From Alistipes sp. (GTDB lineage: Bacteria > Bacteroidota > Bacteroidia > Bacteroidales > Rikenellaceae), in assembly GCA_017935185.1 (NCBI GenBank), contig JAGBIC010000023.1, forward strand, positions 1-64,000: 64,000 bases of DNA, read 5' to 3'. Below are positions 34,288 to 44,630 of the stretch, one piece after another. The position numbers and the translations under genes are program-made. Each line of letters starts with the position of its first letter. Position 1 is the first letter of the stretch. The notes beneath the pieces are model-generated. The model did no database searches and was not told the DNA's origin. It saw nothing but the letters and a program-made list of their open reading frames with translations.

Positions 34288-35517
34288 TTATAGTCCGATT
34301 ATCTTATTGTGGATGAGCATGGCTACGCCCCATGCATTGGCATTCTCCGACATCTTCGATTGGCGGAATTTGGTATCTTTGTAGACAAGATTCAGCGAAT
34401 ATTTGTTTGTCGAAGACTTTAGTGGCAACATAATATAGTCACCTGCTGCAGCCAAATTACCACCTACGATAACTGTCTCGGGGTTGAATGTGTTTATAAG
34501 GAATGCCACAGCCTTGCCCAATTTCTCGCCAACCTCCTCAATAAGCTCAATAGAGAGGTTGTCGTCATTTTGTGCGGCAGCTATGATGTCGTTGATGTGA
34601 ATCTGCTCGCCCTTGTCGTATTTCTCACGCAAAATAGTATTTACACCGCTCTTGATAAGTGTGATAAGCTTCTCCTCAATAGCTATACCCGACACCTCTG
34701 TCTCAAGACATCCCTTTTTGCCGCATGCGCATATCTTTTCGTTGTCGAAGAATGGAATATGGCCAAACTCGCCGGCAAAACCGTTCTTGCCATAATATAG
34801 CTTGCCATCAATTACAATACCGATGGCCACACCACGCCCCAAGTGCAGATAAATCACATCACTTTCGTTCTTTGAACGGCCGCAGTTGTATTCTGCATAG
34901 CAACGGGCGCGGGTGTCGTTCTCGAGTAACACTCTGATTTTTACTCGCTCTTGAATAATATCACGTAACGACTCCTCGCTTGATGTGAAATACATGTAGC
35001 TGCGTCCTGTTTCAGGGTTTACGCGGCCGACAATCGAAACACCCAAGCCTAAAATTTTTGCTCGGTCAATACCACAGTCATCTATGAAATTCTCGATATT
35101 TGAGCAGATTTTTTCAAGACACTGCGGACGGTTTTGCAATTCAAATGAGTTGTCTACCACCTCCTTGATGATGTTGTTCTGCAGGTCGGTGATAACAAAT
35201 GTCATATTGTCACGTGCAACATTTACCCCTGCAAAGTAGATTGCCGAATTGGCCAGGCCGAAGACGTTGGGGCGACGACCTCCGGGGGTCTCCACCTTAC
35301 CCAAATCATTTACTATGTTCTCGTCAATTAGCTCTTGAACGAGTTTGGTGATTGTCGGAACACTAATATGCAACTCTTTGGTCAATTCCGAGAGTGTACA
35401 TTCACCGTTTACAGCCATATAGGCTATAATATTACGCTTGATGATGTTGTTTTTGTGGGTGATGCCCTTCAAGCTCTCATTGGGCTGAATATTGAAAAAT
35501 TCGGTTAGTGATGACAT
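34288..35517 (-). CDS. ROK-family transcriptional regulator (NagC/XylR-like)
   Basis: 409 residues. An N-terminal winged helix-turn-helix (NIIAYMAVNGECTLSELTKELHISVPTITK positions ~30-60) is followed by a ROK kinase-like domain. This includes GRGVAIGIVIDGKLYYG, NGFAGEFGHIPF and the zinc motif CACGKKGCLETE near 270. Such proteins repress sugar-use genes and are released by a sugar ligand. The ligand is not identifiable here. It has its own promoter at 35582-35552. Confidence 0.88.
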   Translation of the reverse strand: MSSLTEFFNIQPNESLKGITHKNNIIKRNIIAYMAVNGECTLSELTKELHISVPTITKLVQELIDENIVNDLGKVETPGGRRPNVFGLANSAIYFAGVNVARDNMTFVITDLQNNIIKEVVDNSFELQNRPQCLEKICSNIENFIDDCGIDRAKILGLGVSIVGRVNPETGRSYMYFTSSEESLRDIIQERVKIRVLLENDTRARCYAEYNCGRSKNESDVIYLHLGRGVAIGIVIDGKLYYGKNGFAGEFGHIPFFDNEKICACGKKGCLETEVSGIAIEEKLITLIKSGVNTILREKYDKGEQIHINDIIAAAQNDDNLSIELIEEVGEKLGKAVAFLINTFNPETVIVGGNLAAAGDYIMLPLKSSTNKYSLNLVYKDTKFRQSKMSENANAWGVAMLIHNKIIGL

Positions 35518-35551
35518 CGTTTATGTTTTGAATTGATTGAAATTGTTTCTG

Positions 35552-35582
35552 CAAATATAATAACTTCCACTTAAAACATCAA
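35552..35582 (-). promoter_or_regulatory. Promoter of the ROK-GNAT operon
   Basis: On the minus strand CTTG/TTG ending at 35580, 20 bases, then TATATTTG (35559-35552). Transcription starts about 40 bases before the ROK ATG. Confidence 0.6.
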
Positions 35583-35616
35583 GGAGTTTTTAATTATTTT
35601 AACTAAATTTATAAAA

Positions 35617-35645
35617 AATACCGTTACGCGCGGCGCATAACGGTA
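35617..35645 (-). terminator. Terminator of fabD
   Basis: TACCGTTA (35619-35626) and TAACGGTA (35638-35645) with inner GCG/CGC pairing are followed on the minus strand by TTTTTT (35613-35618). It lies about 55 bases past the fabD stop. Confidence 0.8.
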
Positions 35646-35699
35646 AATTTATCAAAAAGTTAGTTGGTATACTTAATCTTTATGCAAAAGTGGTCGGGA

Positions 35700-36581
35700 T
35701 TATATATTTGCTCTTGATTCAGCAGTGACCTCTGCGCTCACTTTTTTTATCAATCCCTGCAAAACAGCACCGGGTCCCAATTCGGTAAATTCTGTCACCC
35801 CGTCGGCAATCATGGTCTTTACACTTTGAGTCCATCTGACAGGTGCGGTTAATTGAGCAATCAAATTGGCCTTAATCTCTTCGGGATTGGTGTGCGGTGC
35901 GGCATCCACATTCTGATATATGGGGCACACGGGGGTGTTGAAATTGGTATCGGCTATGGCCTGTTCCAATTCTGCGCCTGCATCTTCCATAAGTGGTGAG
36001 TGGAAGGCTCCTCCAACGGGCAAACGCAATGCACGTCGGGCGCCGGCCTCTTTTAATGCCGAGCAAGCGTTGTTGATAGCTTCGTCTGCTCCTGAAATTA
36101 CCAACTGCCCCGGGCAGTTGTAATTGGCAGCTACTACCACACCATCGCTTTGTGTGCAAATCTCCTCGACCTTCGCATCGTCAAGTCCCAAGATAGCCGC
36201 CATTCCTCCCGGGTTATTTTCGCAACATCTCTGCATCGCCGCAGCTCGTTTAGCCACAAGGCGCAATCCGTCTTCAAACGAAATTGCTCCGGCAGCTACC
36301 AATGCCGAAAACTCTCCGAGTGAGTGACCCGCAACGGCATCGGGGGCGATATTCATTACTTTTGCAAGAATTACAGAGTGTAGGAATACCGCAGGCTGCG
36401 TTACATTTGTTTGCTTTAGCTCCTCGTCAGAGCCGTTGAACATAATATCGGTTATTTTGAAACCTAAAATCTCATTTGCTTTATCAAAAAGCTCTTTGGC
36501 TTTGGTATTGTTTTCATAAATCTCTTTTCCCATGCCCGAGAACTGCGCTCCTTGGCCGGGGAAAACGTATGCATGTTTCAT
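35700..36581 (-). CDS. fabD: Malonyl-CoA:ACP transacylase
   Basis: 293 residues from ATG 36581 (MKHAYVFPGQGAQFSGMG), the canonical family N-terminus. The 27-codon upstream extension is rejected because it does not resemble FabD. The catalytic Ser is in GHSLGEFSA near 88, and the catalytic His is in GGAFHSPLM near 195. It transfers malonyl groups to acyl carrier protein at the start of fatty-acid elongation. A TATATTTG -7 box lies at 36667-36660. Unlike many bacteria, no other fab genes flank it here. Confidence 0.94.
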   Translation of the reverse strand: MKHAYVFPGQGAQFSGMGKEIYENNTKAKELFDKANEILGFKITDIMFNGSDEELKQTNVTQPAVFLHSVILAKVMNIAPDAVAGHSLGEFSALVAAGAISFEDGLRLVAKRAAAMQRCCENNPGGMAAILGLDDAKVEEICTQSDGVVVAANYNCPGQLVISGADEAINNACSALKEAGARRALRLPVGGAFHSPLMEDAGAELEQAIADTNFNTPVCPIYQNVDAAPHTNPEEIKANLIAQLTAPVRWTQSVKTMIADGVTEFTELGPGAVLQGLIKKVSAEVTAESRANI

Positions 36582-36719
36582 ACTCTTTTCACTTTTTGTG
36601 AGAGTCGCGACCCCTCTCGAATTCTTGATGGCAAAGTTATGTCCAATAAAGCAATTTTCCAAATATAGTTCTGTTTCGGGAAATATTTGTGTAATAAGAC
36701 ATATTGTATGCCAAAATAA

Positions 36720-36751
36720 TTTGTATAAAAAATATTTATTTCATATCTTTA
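36720..36751 (+). promoter_or_regulatory. Promoter of the CBM48/esterase gene
   Basis: TTTG (36720-36723), 20 bases, then TATCTTTA (36744-36751), one base off TAnnTTTG. It lies about 40 bases before the ATG at 36790. Confidence 0.6.
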
Positions 36752-36762
36752 TCGGTGAATAA

Positions 36763-37947
<1,185 letters not shown>

Positions 37948-37967
37948 TCGTTTGGATGTCATAATAA

Positions 37968-38002
37968 AGGGGTTTATTCACTCGAATAAACCCCTGATTT
38001 TT
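37968..38002. terminator. Bidirectional terminator between the esterase and miaB
   Basis: Perfect 12-bp stem (37968-37979 with 37984-37995), tetraloop ACTC, then GATTTTTTAT on the plus strand. It is shared by the convergent esterase and miaB genes. Confidence 0.88.
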
Positions 38003-38014
38003 TATCTCTTTGTA

Positions 38015-39364
38015 TTATTTTATCTCCTCTCCGAAGAGTGTGGCCGATGAGCAGCCGGTTATTCGGCAGCGAACATAATCGCCTACCTTATGGTCGCCTC
38101 GATCAAATACCACAACTTTGTTTTGCGATGTGCGGCCGAAAAGTTGATCCTCGCGGCGTTTAGACGTACCCTCGACCAGCACCTCAAACTCTTTGCCTAC
38201 GTCACGCAGATTGCTCTGTTCAGAGAGTTTGTTTTGAAGGTTTATAATCTCGGTCAGACGGGCGGTCTTCACATCGTCGGGGATGTCGTCACCCAAATGG
38301 CGTTGTGCAAATGTGCCGGGGCGTTCAGAATATTTGAACATAAACGCAAACTCATAGCCGACCTCCTCCATCAGCGAGAGCGTCTGGCGATGGTCATCCT
38401 CTGTCTCGCCTGTAAAGCCGGCAATCAGGTCGGTAGTTATTGCGCAGTCAGGCATGTAGTGTCGTATGGCAGCCACGCGATCCAGATACCACTCGCGGCT
38501 GTATTTTCTGTTCATCTTCTCAAGCATCACTGTTGAGCCCGATTGCGCCGGCAAATGTATCGCACGACAAATATTAGGCATTGAAGCCATCGTCTCTAAT
38601 AACTTGTCGCTCATATCTTTTGGATGCGATGTAGCAAACCTCACACGAAGCAGAGGCGAAATTTCGGCCACAGCCTTCAATAGGGCGGGGAAATCCACGT
38701 CACCTGTGCGATAGGAGTTTACATTCTGCCCCAATAGTGTCACTTCGCGATAACCGTTTTCGAAGAGTGTGCGAGCCTCGGCGATGATTGTTGAGGCCTC
38801 TCGGCTGCGCTCTCGCCCTCGTGTGTAAGGCACTACGCAATATGAGCAGAAATTGTTGCAGCCTCGCATGATGGCAATATAGGCACTCACTCCGTTTTTG
38901 TCGAGTCGTACGGGTGCAATTTCGGCGTAGGTCTCCTCTTGCGACAGAAGTACATTCACACCCTTTTCACCTCTTTCGGCCATGCGTACCAGATTTGGCA
39001 AATCGCGATAGGCATCGGGGCCTGCGACGATATCAACCGCCAACTCGCCTTGTGTGAGCTGCTCTTTTAGACGCTCGGCCATGCATCCTATGATGCCGAT
39101 AAGTAGCTCTGGCTTCTGTTTGCGCAGGCGGCGCATGTCGTTGAGTCGTCCCCATATGCGTTGCTCGGCGTTGTCACGAATCGAGCAGGTGTTGATTAGT
39201 ATTATATCTGCCTGATTTATATCGTCGGTATATCTGTACCCCTCTTGTTGCATTATAGAGAGTACAATCTCGCTGTCACCAACGTTCATCTGGCAACCAT
39301 ACGTTTCGATAAATAGTTTTCGCCCGTCACCTGTCAAAGGGCGCAGGCCGTTCGCGTTTAGCAT
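38015..39364 (-). CDS. miaB: tRNA-2-methylthio-N6-dimethylallyladenosine synthase
   Basis: 449 residues. An N-terminal UPF0004 domain with cluster cysteines (ETYGCQMN, NTCSIRDNAEQ, GCMAER) is followed by the radical-SAM motif CNNFCSYC near 170 and VPYTRGRERSR, then a C-terminal TRAM domain (FEVLVEGTSKR). It adds the methylthio group to i6A37 of tRNAs reading UNN codons. MiaB rather than MtaB/RimO is supported by YGCQMN and RGRERSR. It lies 14 bases after the YitT gene. Confidence 0.94.
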   Translation of the reverse strand: MLNANGLRPLTGDGRKLFIETYGCQMNVGDSEIVLSIMQQEGYRYTDDINQADIILINTCSIRDNAEQRIWGRLNDMRRLRKQKPELLIGIIGCMAERLKEQLTQGELAVDIVAGPDAYRDLPNLVRMAERGEKGVNVLLSQEETYAEIAPVRLDKNGVSAYIAIMRGCNNFCSYCVVPYTRGRERSREASTIIAEARTLFENGYREVTLLGQNVNSYRTGDVDFPALLKAVAEISPLLRVRFATSHPKDMSDKLLETMASMPNICRAIHLPAQSGSTVMLEKMNRKYSREWYLDRVAAIRHYMPDCAITTDLIAGFTGETEDDHRQTLSLMEEVGYEFAFMFKYSERPGTFAQRHLGDDIPDDVKTARLTEIINLQNKLSEQSNLRDVGKEFEVLVEGTSKRREDQLFGRTSQNKVVVFDRGDHKVGDYVRCRITGCSSATLFGEEIK

Positions 39365-39378
39365 ACTTAAATTTTATG

Positions 39379-40353
39379 TTAGTTGTTAAGTACGGTTTCC
39401 TTTTCAGGGAATGGTTTGAAGCCTTCACCGAATGTGTCGTATGCATCGGTTAACACGAGGAATGCTTTGGGGTCGATTTCGCGGATTTTCCTCTGAACCT
39501 GTGATACCTCGCGACGGCTTACAACCAAAAATATCATCTCCTTGTCGTTGTTGCTATACATACCCGATGCCTTAATGTAGGTTGCGCCACGCTCCATGTC
39601 GTTGATGATGTATTCGCGCAATGGCTCGGAGTGTTCATCGCTGATAATGAACAACAATTTATTGTATGATGCACCATCAATTACGTGGTCAATAACACGG
39701 GCAGATATGAATATGCATATAAGCGAGTATAGCGACAGCAACCAACCACCTGCCTCTTGTGTACTTCCGATACCGAAACCAATAACAACCAGACCTGTTA
39801 GTACAACAAATGAATCGGCAGTCAAGACCGCTCGAGAGAAGGGTATGTTCAAATATTTGTTGAGAATCATTGCAATAATATCTGTTCCGCCAGTGGTGGC
39901 GTTGCATCTCACTACAAGACCGAGACCTACGCCCAGTGTAACACCTCCGAAGATACATGCCAGAATAAGGTGATTGGAAAGATCCAATGAGCCGCCCAAT
40001 AGTAAAGCGGGGTCGAGCGATTGGAGGGCTTCTGTATCGGGATATGATAACCATGATATGATATTCATAAGGCCCGGAGTAATGAATGCCGCATATAGGG
40101 TACGACCACCGAACTGCTTGCCAAAAATAATAAGTGCTGATAGCAATAGCGGTACATCAAACATATAGCCGAATGTACCCACCTGAATTGTAGGGAATAT
40201 GTTGTGCAACACAATGCCCAAACCGTATACTCCTCCCGGAACGATATTGTATGGGTTGATAAAAAAGACGAAACCGATAGCCGCGAGTAGGCATCCAATT
40301 GTGATTTGCGTCATTTCGCGCCACCACTCAAAACTCTTCAATGTATCTTTCAT
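39379..40353 (-). CDS. YitT-family membrane protein (DUF161 + DUF2179)
   Basis: 324 residues from ATG 40353 (MKDTLKSFEWWREM). Five or six hydrophobic helices (IGCLLAAIGFVFFINPYNIVPGG, ACIFGGVTLGVGLGLVVR) with NATTGGTDIIAMILNKY match DUF161. The soluble C-terminal DUF2179 domain covers ~240-310 (YTIKASGMYSNNDKEMIFLVVSRRE-like region). Function in the family is unknown; it is often near tRNA or envelope genes. It precedes miaB in the same operon. Confidence 0.85.
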   Translation of the reverse strand: MKDTLKSFEWWREMTQITIGCLLAAIGFVFFINPYNIVPGGVYGLGIVLHNIFPTIQVGTFGYMFDVPLLLSALIIFGKQFGGRTLYAAFITPGLMNIISWLSYPDTEALQSLDPALLLGGSLDLSNHLILACIFGGVTLGVGLGLVVRCNATTGGTDIIAMILNKYLNIPFSRAVLTADSFVVLTGLVVIGFGIGSTQEAGGWLLSLYSLICIFISARVIDHVIDGASYNKLLFIISDEHSEPLREYIINDMERGATYIKASGMYSNNDKEMIFLVVSRREVSQVQRKIREIDPKAFLVLTDAYDTFGEGFKPFPEKETVLNN

Positions 40354-40851
40354 ATTGTTATTAGATTCTATGGTGTTAAAATCGCCGTAAAGGTACAACA
40401 AATTTCTGCAAAATTGACATTTGAACATGTGAAAAATTATAACGTGGATACTGTTCGCTCAAATGTGTTATGCGGCATCACTCTTTTTTCCGGAATATTG
40501 TCATTTCTACTTTGTGGCATCAGTGAAAAAATACCAAATTGTGTGAAAAAAGGTGCTATTTGGCCACAAAATAGACCATTTTCACCACAAACAGCAGGTT
40601 TTCACAATGTCAAATGCCTGTTAACCACATAATTTTTGAAAATATCTAAAAAAATAGGATTTTTGTGCCGATTATATGACTTATTGGTGAAAAAATAATG
40701 TGCAGAATCTGCTAATTTTATGTTTTTTTATTCCCAATTAGCTTAATAATAAGATAAAATAATGTATATTTGCAATATTGATAATATTGTTGAATAAAAT
40801 TATTGCGCAAAAGAGCGTCCTCTTTTTGCGTTATTTTTCATGTGAATTACT
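40354..40851. other. 498-base intergenic region between the YitT and plsY genes
   Basis: A/T-rich, with no credible gene. It holds a perfect TATATTTG -7 box for plsY at 40765-40772 (no clear -33). It also has a hairpin in the plsY leader (CGCAAAAGAG 40806-40815, loop CGTC, CTCTTTTTGCG 40820-40830). A TACCTTTA box on the minus strand at 40395-40388 may serve the YitT gene. Several TTTTCAC/GTGAAAA words recur at 40555-40610 and TTAACCACA occurs near 40621, without a clear pattern. Confidence 0.5.
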
Positions 40852-41577
40852 ATGGCAAGTTGGAGTTTTATTACATATTATTGCGTTATTACAATGCTCA
40901 TGATTGCATATCTTTTGGGATCTATTCCAAGTGCAGTCTGGATCGGTAAAAAATATTATGGAATTGACATCCGTGAGCATGGCAGCAAGAATGCGGGCAC
41001 GACCAATATGCTGCGTGTTTTGGGGCGTAGGGCCGCTTTGCCGGTTTTCGCATTGGACTTTTTGAAGGGCTTTGTTGCAGTATCATTGTTGGGCTTGATG
41101 CGTTATGACGCAGATATTAGTTCGGCATGGCTCATCAACCTTAAGATTTTGGCAGTGTTTGCAGCCGTTGCCGGTCATATCTTCCCGATTTTTGCCAATT
41201 TCAAGGGTGGTAAAGGTGTGGCAACTCTTGTGGGCGCAGTGACAGGTATCTATCCGATGATTATCCTGCTCTGTTTTGCAGTATGGGCTTTGGTTTTTAT
41301 GATTTCGCATTATGTTTCACTTGCATCGATGACAGCGGGATGTTGTTTTCCGATGTTCGTAATAATTTATTCGTCGAGCGAGTGGTCACGAAATAACGAT
41401 ATATCGTTCACTTTCATAATCTTTGCCTTTGCTGTCGCAGCTTTGTTGTTGTGGTCGCATCGTAAGAATATCGAGAGACTCAAGAGTGGAACAGAGTCAA
41501 AGATTTATATTTGGCAGCGTCGTGATACTACGCCGCCAAATGCGGGGCAGACGCCCACAACCGACGAGAAGAAATAG
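40852..41577 (+). CDS. plsY: Glycerol-3-phosphate acyltransferase PlsY
   Basis: 241 residues, inner membrane, five or more helices. Family motifs are LLGSIPSAVWIGK near 22, HGSKNAGTTNMLRVLG near 43 (active-site region), GHIFPIFANFKGGKGVAT near 105 and a late SHRKNIERL motif. It acylates glycerol 3-phosphate using acyl-phosphate, the first step of phospholipid synthesis in most bacteria. A C-terminal polar tail of ~30 residues extends past the usual end. An acyl-CoA synthetase gene follows 19 bases later. Confidence 0.93.
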   Translation: MASWSFITYYCVITMLMIAYLLGSIPSAVWIGKKYYGIDIREHGSKNAGTTNMLRVLGRRAALPVFALDFLKGFVAVSLLGLMRYDADISSAWLINLKILAVFAAVAGHIFPIFANFKGGKGVATLVGAVTGIYPMIILLCFAVWALVFMISHYVSLASMTAGCCFPMFVIIYSSSEWSRNNDISFTFIIFAFAVAALLLWSHRKNIERLKSGTESKIYIWQRRDTTPPNAGQTPTTDEKK

Positions 41578-41596
41578 AAGAACCAAATATTATCCG

Positions 41597-43282
41597 ATGT
41601 TACAAGAAAATTTGATTAAAATGTACGAGGCGAGTTTCCGAGAGAATCACGCCTTGCCGGTCTTGACCGATTATTTCAGTAAGACCACTCTTACCTATCT
41701 CGAGATGGCCTCGCAGATGGCCAGATTGCATATACTTTTTGATAAACTCGGGATTAAGGCTGGTGATAAGGTCGCTCTGATTGGACGAAACGATATCAAT
41801 TGGTGTATTACTTATATTGCAACCATCACAAAGGGTATTGTAATCGTGCCTATCCTTCAGGATTTTAATCCTGCTGATGTCGAGAATATTATCACCCATT
41901 CAGAGAGCCGTGTGGCTTTTGCCGGCGATACATTCTGGCAGTCATTCGACACCGATCGCATGCCTTTGTTGGAGGCGGCATTTGTGCTCTCAAATTTCAG
42001 TGTGGTATATGAGCGTGAGGGTGATGTTGCCAAACAGGCTCGTGCAGCGCTCGATGCAGATTTTGCAGCCAAATATCCTAACGGTTTCAAACCCGAGGAT
42101 ATTCATTTTAGCGATGTGCCCAATGAGAATATGATTTTGCTTAACTACACCTCAGGTACAACAGGTTCGTCAAAGGGTGTGATGTTATCGGTGAATAATT
42201 TGACTGGCAACATGGTCTTTGGTAAGCATTTCATTGACCCCGAAACAGGTCTCCCATTCCTTCACAAACATGGACGCACACTGTCGTTCTTGCCGTTGGC
42301 TCATGCTTATGGCTGTGCATTCGACTTTTTGGCACAGTTGGTAGTGGGTGGTCATATCACTCTGTTAGGTCGTATGCCTTCACCCACCATTCTGGTGCAG
42401 GCAATGAAGGATGTAAAGCCTACTATGATATGTTGTGTGCCTTTGGTGCTTGAGAAGGTGTATCGCAAGATGATTATGCCCATGCTTGAGAAAGGTCCTA
42501 TGAGTATTGCCATGAAGATACCTTTGGTGAATACGGCTCTTTACTCTATCATCCGTACAAAGCTTTTGGCCTCTTTTGGTGGCGAGGCAAAGATTTTTAT
42601 TGTGGGTGGCGCACCTATGAATCAGGAGACCGAGGCCTTCTTGCGTAAAATCAACTTCCCGCTTACTATTGGCTATGGTATGACAGAGTGTGCACCTCTT
42701 ATCAGTGTTACAGCTCCTTGTGAGTTCAAGTCTGGCTCTTGTGGTAAGTATCTCCCCGGGTTGATGGATGCAAAAATCGATTCACCCGATCCTCAAAATG
42801 TGGCAGGAGAGATCCTTGTTCATGGCGAGAATGTGATGATTGGATATTATAAGAACGAGGAGGCTACCAAGGCTGTGCTTGATGATGATGGTTGGTTGCA
42901 TACCGGTGATATGGGCGTGATGGATGCCGATGGTACCATTTATATCAAGGGCCGTTGCAAGACCATGATTTTGACAGGTACGGGCCAGAATATCTACCCC
43001 GAGGAGATCGAGGATAAACTCAATAACCTGCCTTTGGTGCTGGAGTCGTTGGTCGTGGAGCGCAAGGGTATCCTTACAGCGCTTATTTATCCCGACTATG
43101 ATCAGGCGGCTCAAGAGAATATTAAGGGAGATGCCTTGATTGCCATGATTGAGGATAATATAAAAACACTGAATACCATGGTTGCCTCATACGAGCGAGT
43201 TAGCCGTTATGAGATTATGGAGAAAGAGTTTGAGAAGACTCCCAAGCGCAGTATCAAGCGATTCCTATATCAGGATAAATAA
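41597..43282 (+). CDS. Long-chain acyl-CoA synthetase-like AMP-binding enzyme
   Basis: 561 residues from ATG 41597 (MLQENLIKMYEASFRENH); the longer in-frame start lies inside plsY. The AMP-binding loop is NYTSGTTGSSKGV near 180. GYGMTECAP near 360, GWLHTGDMGVMD near 440 and KTMILTGTGQNIYPEEIE near 465 are the standard A5-A8 motifs. It activates fatty acids to acyl-CoA through acyl-AMP. The position 19 bases after plsY suggests use of exogenous or recycled fatty acids for lipid synthesis. Confidence 0.88.
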   Translation: MLQENLIKMYEASFRENHALPVLTDYFSKTTLTYLEMASQMARLHILFDKLGIKAGDKVALIGRNDINWCITYIATITKGIVIVPILQDFNPADVENIITHSESRVAFAGDTFWQSFDTDRMPLLEAAFVLSNFSVVYEREGDVAKQARAALDADFAAKYPNGFKPEDIHFSDVPNENMILLNYTSGTTGSSKGVMLSVNNLTGNMVFGKHFIDPETGLPFLHKHGRTLSFLPLAHAYGCAFDFLAQLVVGGHITLLGRMPSPTILVQAMKDVKPTMICCVPLVLEKVYRKMIMPMLEKGPMSIAMKIPLVNTALYSIIRTKLLASFGGEAKIFIVGGAPMNQETEAFLRKINFPLTIGYGMTECAPLISVTAPCEFKSGSCGKYLPGLMDAKIDSPDPQNVAGEILVHGENVMIGYYKNEEATKAVLDDDGWLHTGDMGVMDADGTIYIKGRCKTMILTGTGQNIYPEEIEDKLNNLPLVLESLVVERKGILTALIYPDYDQAAQENIKGDALIAMIEDNIKTLNTMVASYERVSRYEIMEKEFEKTPKRSIKRFLYQDK

Positions 43283-43301
43283 TCTGTAAAGATTATATAA
43301 T

Positions 43302-43335
43302 AAAACTCCCGACGGAAACCCGTCGGGAGTTTTTG
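43302..43335. terminator. Bidirectional terminator between the acyl-CoA synthetase and M16 genes
   Basis: Perfect 14-bp stem (43302-43315 with 43320-43333) with loop AAAC, ending in a run of T. It separates convergent transcription units. Confidence 0.88.
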
Positions 43336-43364
43336 TTGTGCCGTACTCTGTAGATAGTAATGTT

Positions 43365-44630
43365 TTAGGCGTTGAAATCTCCAACTACAACCGTCACCAT
43401 GTCGTCGGTGCAGAGATATTTTTGGGCCAGCGCAAGCAGCTCTTCCGAGGTGGTGTTGCGAATACGTTGCAGATTGTCGTTTATGTGCGAATTGTCAAAG
43501 CCGCAAAGAATATTCTCGGTTGTCACATCGGCTATGCCAAATGGCCCGTCGAGTATGCGCATCATCTCTCCGGCCATAATGTTCTTGACGAGATTTAGCT
43601 CATCTTCGGGTATGGGGTTGTTGCGCAGAATCTCTATCTCGTGGGCGATTTGGTTTAGCGCCTCCTGCGTCACCTCTGTTCCTACCTGTGTGGCTATGGC
43701 GAGGTATCCTGTGTGCTGGAAATTCACCATAGCCGAGAATACGCCGTATGTAAATCCACTCCTTTCACGCAAGTTCTGCATCAGTCGAGAACCAAAATAT
43801 CCGCCTAAAACCGTTGACAGCACCTGCATGGGTATAAAGTCCTCGTGAGTGCGAGAGAAGAGCAGTCGCCCCATGCGTATCGAAGATTGCACTGCACCGT
43901 CATGTTGTATCATCTTCTCGTGGCAACTCTCGAAAGGCGGGATCGGCTGGCTGTATAATAAGCCGGTCGATGGCAGTTGCTCGGTAATCGAGACTATCTC
44001 TTCGAGGATGTTGGGGTAAATATGCCCGCTGCATACCACCATGCAGTTTTGAGCGGTATAGCGCTCTTTGTAGTGCTCTTCGAGGTGGTTGCGGGTGAGG
44101 TTGGCGTACTCGCTTTCGGGATACGAAATACCGTATGGGTGGTTTTCTCCGAATATAGCCTTTGCAAAATGTTCTCTCGCTCGCGTTTCAACCTTGCGGC
44201 GCTCTATTGAAAGTTGCTGGCTACGCTTGTTGCAGTAGGTTGCAACTTCGCTCTCGGGAAATGTGGGGTGGAGGATGATTTGCTCAATAACCTCGGCCGT
44301 CTGTGGGAAGAATTTTGCCAATGAGCAAAATGTTATGTATGAGTAATCCCTGTCGATGTTTATGTCGAAATACGAGCCGTAATAGTCTAATTTTTCGGCA
44401 ATCTGTTGTGATGTCAGTTCTTTGCTCCCCTCTGCCAGCATGTTTGCGGTCGCTGATGCTGTGAACGGATGCTTTTGGGTGATTGTGCCGGCATGAAACA
44501 CAAACGAAACTCTAACCACTTCATATTCGGGGCAATCAATTATATATATCGGAGTACCGTTTTTGCATAGCCGTTTCGCTGTGGCTGGTACATCTATTGT
44601 TGTGGGTATGGTCAATGGCGGCTGTTTCAT
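43365..44630 (-). CDS. M16-family peptidase homologue lacking the zinc site
   Basis: 421 residues with the two-domain M16 fold, but the expected HxxEH is replaced around residue 50 (FTASATANMLAEGSKELT), so it should be catalytically silent. Gly-rich and C-terminal motifs persist (GGYFGSRLMQNLRERSGFTYGVFS). M16B enzymes commonly pair an active and an inactive subunit, like mitochondrial processing peptidase. Its start overlaps the stop of the active partner by 4 bases, consistent with equimolar synthesis of a heterodimer. No signal peptide is visible. Confidence 0.88.
   Translation of the reverse strand: MKQPPLTIPTTIDVPATAKRLCKNGTPIYIIDCPEYEVVRVSFVFHAGTITQKHPFTASATANMLAEGSKELTSQQIAEKLDYYGSYFDINIDRDYSYITFCSLAKFFPQTAEVIEQIILHPTFPESEVATYCNKRSQQLSIERRKVETRAREHFAKAIFGENHPYGISYPESEYANLTRNHLEEHYKERYTAQNCMVVCSGHIYPNILEEIVSITEQLPSTGLLYSQPIPPFESCHEKMIQHDGAVQSSIRMGRLLFSRTHEDFIPMQVLSTVLGGYFGSRLMQNLRERSGFTYGVFSAMVNFQHTGYLAIATQVGTEVTQEALNQIAHEIEILRNNPIPEDELNLVKNIMAGEMMRILDGPFGIADVTTENILCGFDNSHINDNLQRIRNTTSEELLALAQKYLCTDDMVTVVVGDFNA

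Noticed and set aside
40306..40632. 108-codon open frame in the YitT-plsY gap
   Set aside because: It overlaps the YitT start on the other strand, has an ordinary shadow-like composition, no signal or domain, and no promoter box at its start.
40600..40640. DnaA-box-like TTAACCACA and TTTTCAC words suggesting a replication origin
   Set aside because: Only one near match, no cluster of boxes, and no dnaA, gidA or parAB nearby.
43365..44630. Damaged M16 peptidase
   Set aside because: The missing HxxEH fits the known inactive partner subunit. The frame is complete and overlaps its active partner by 4 bases.
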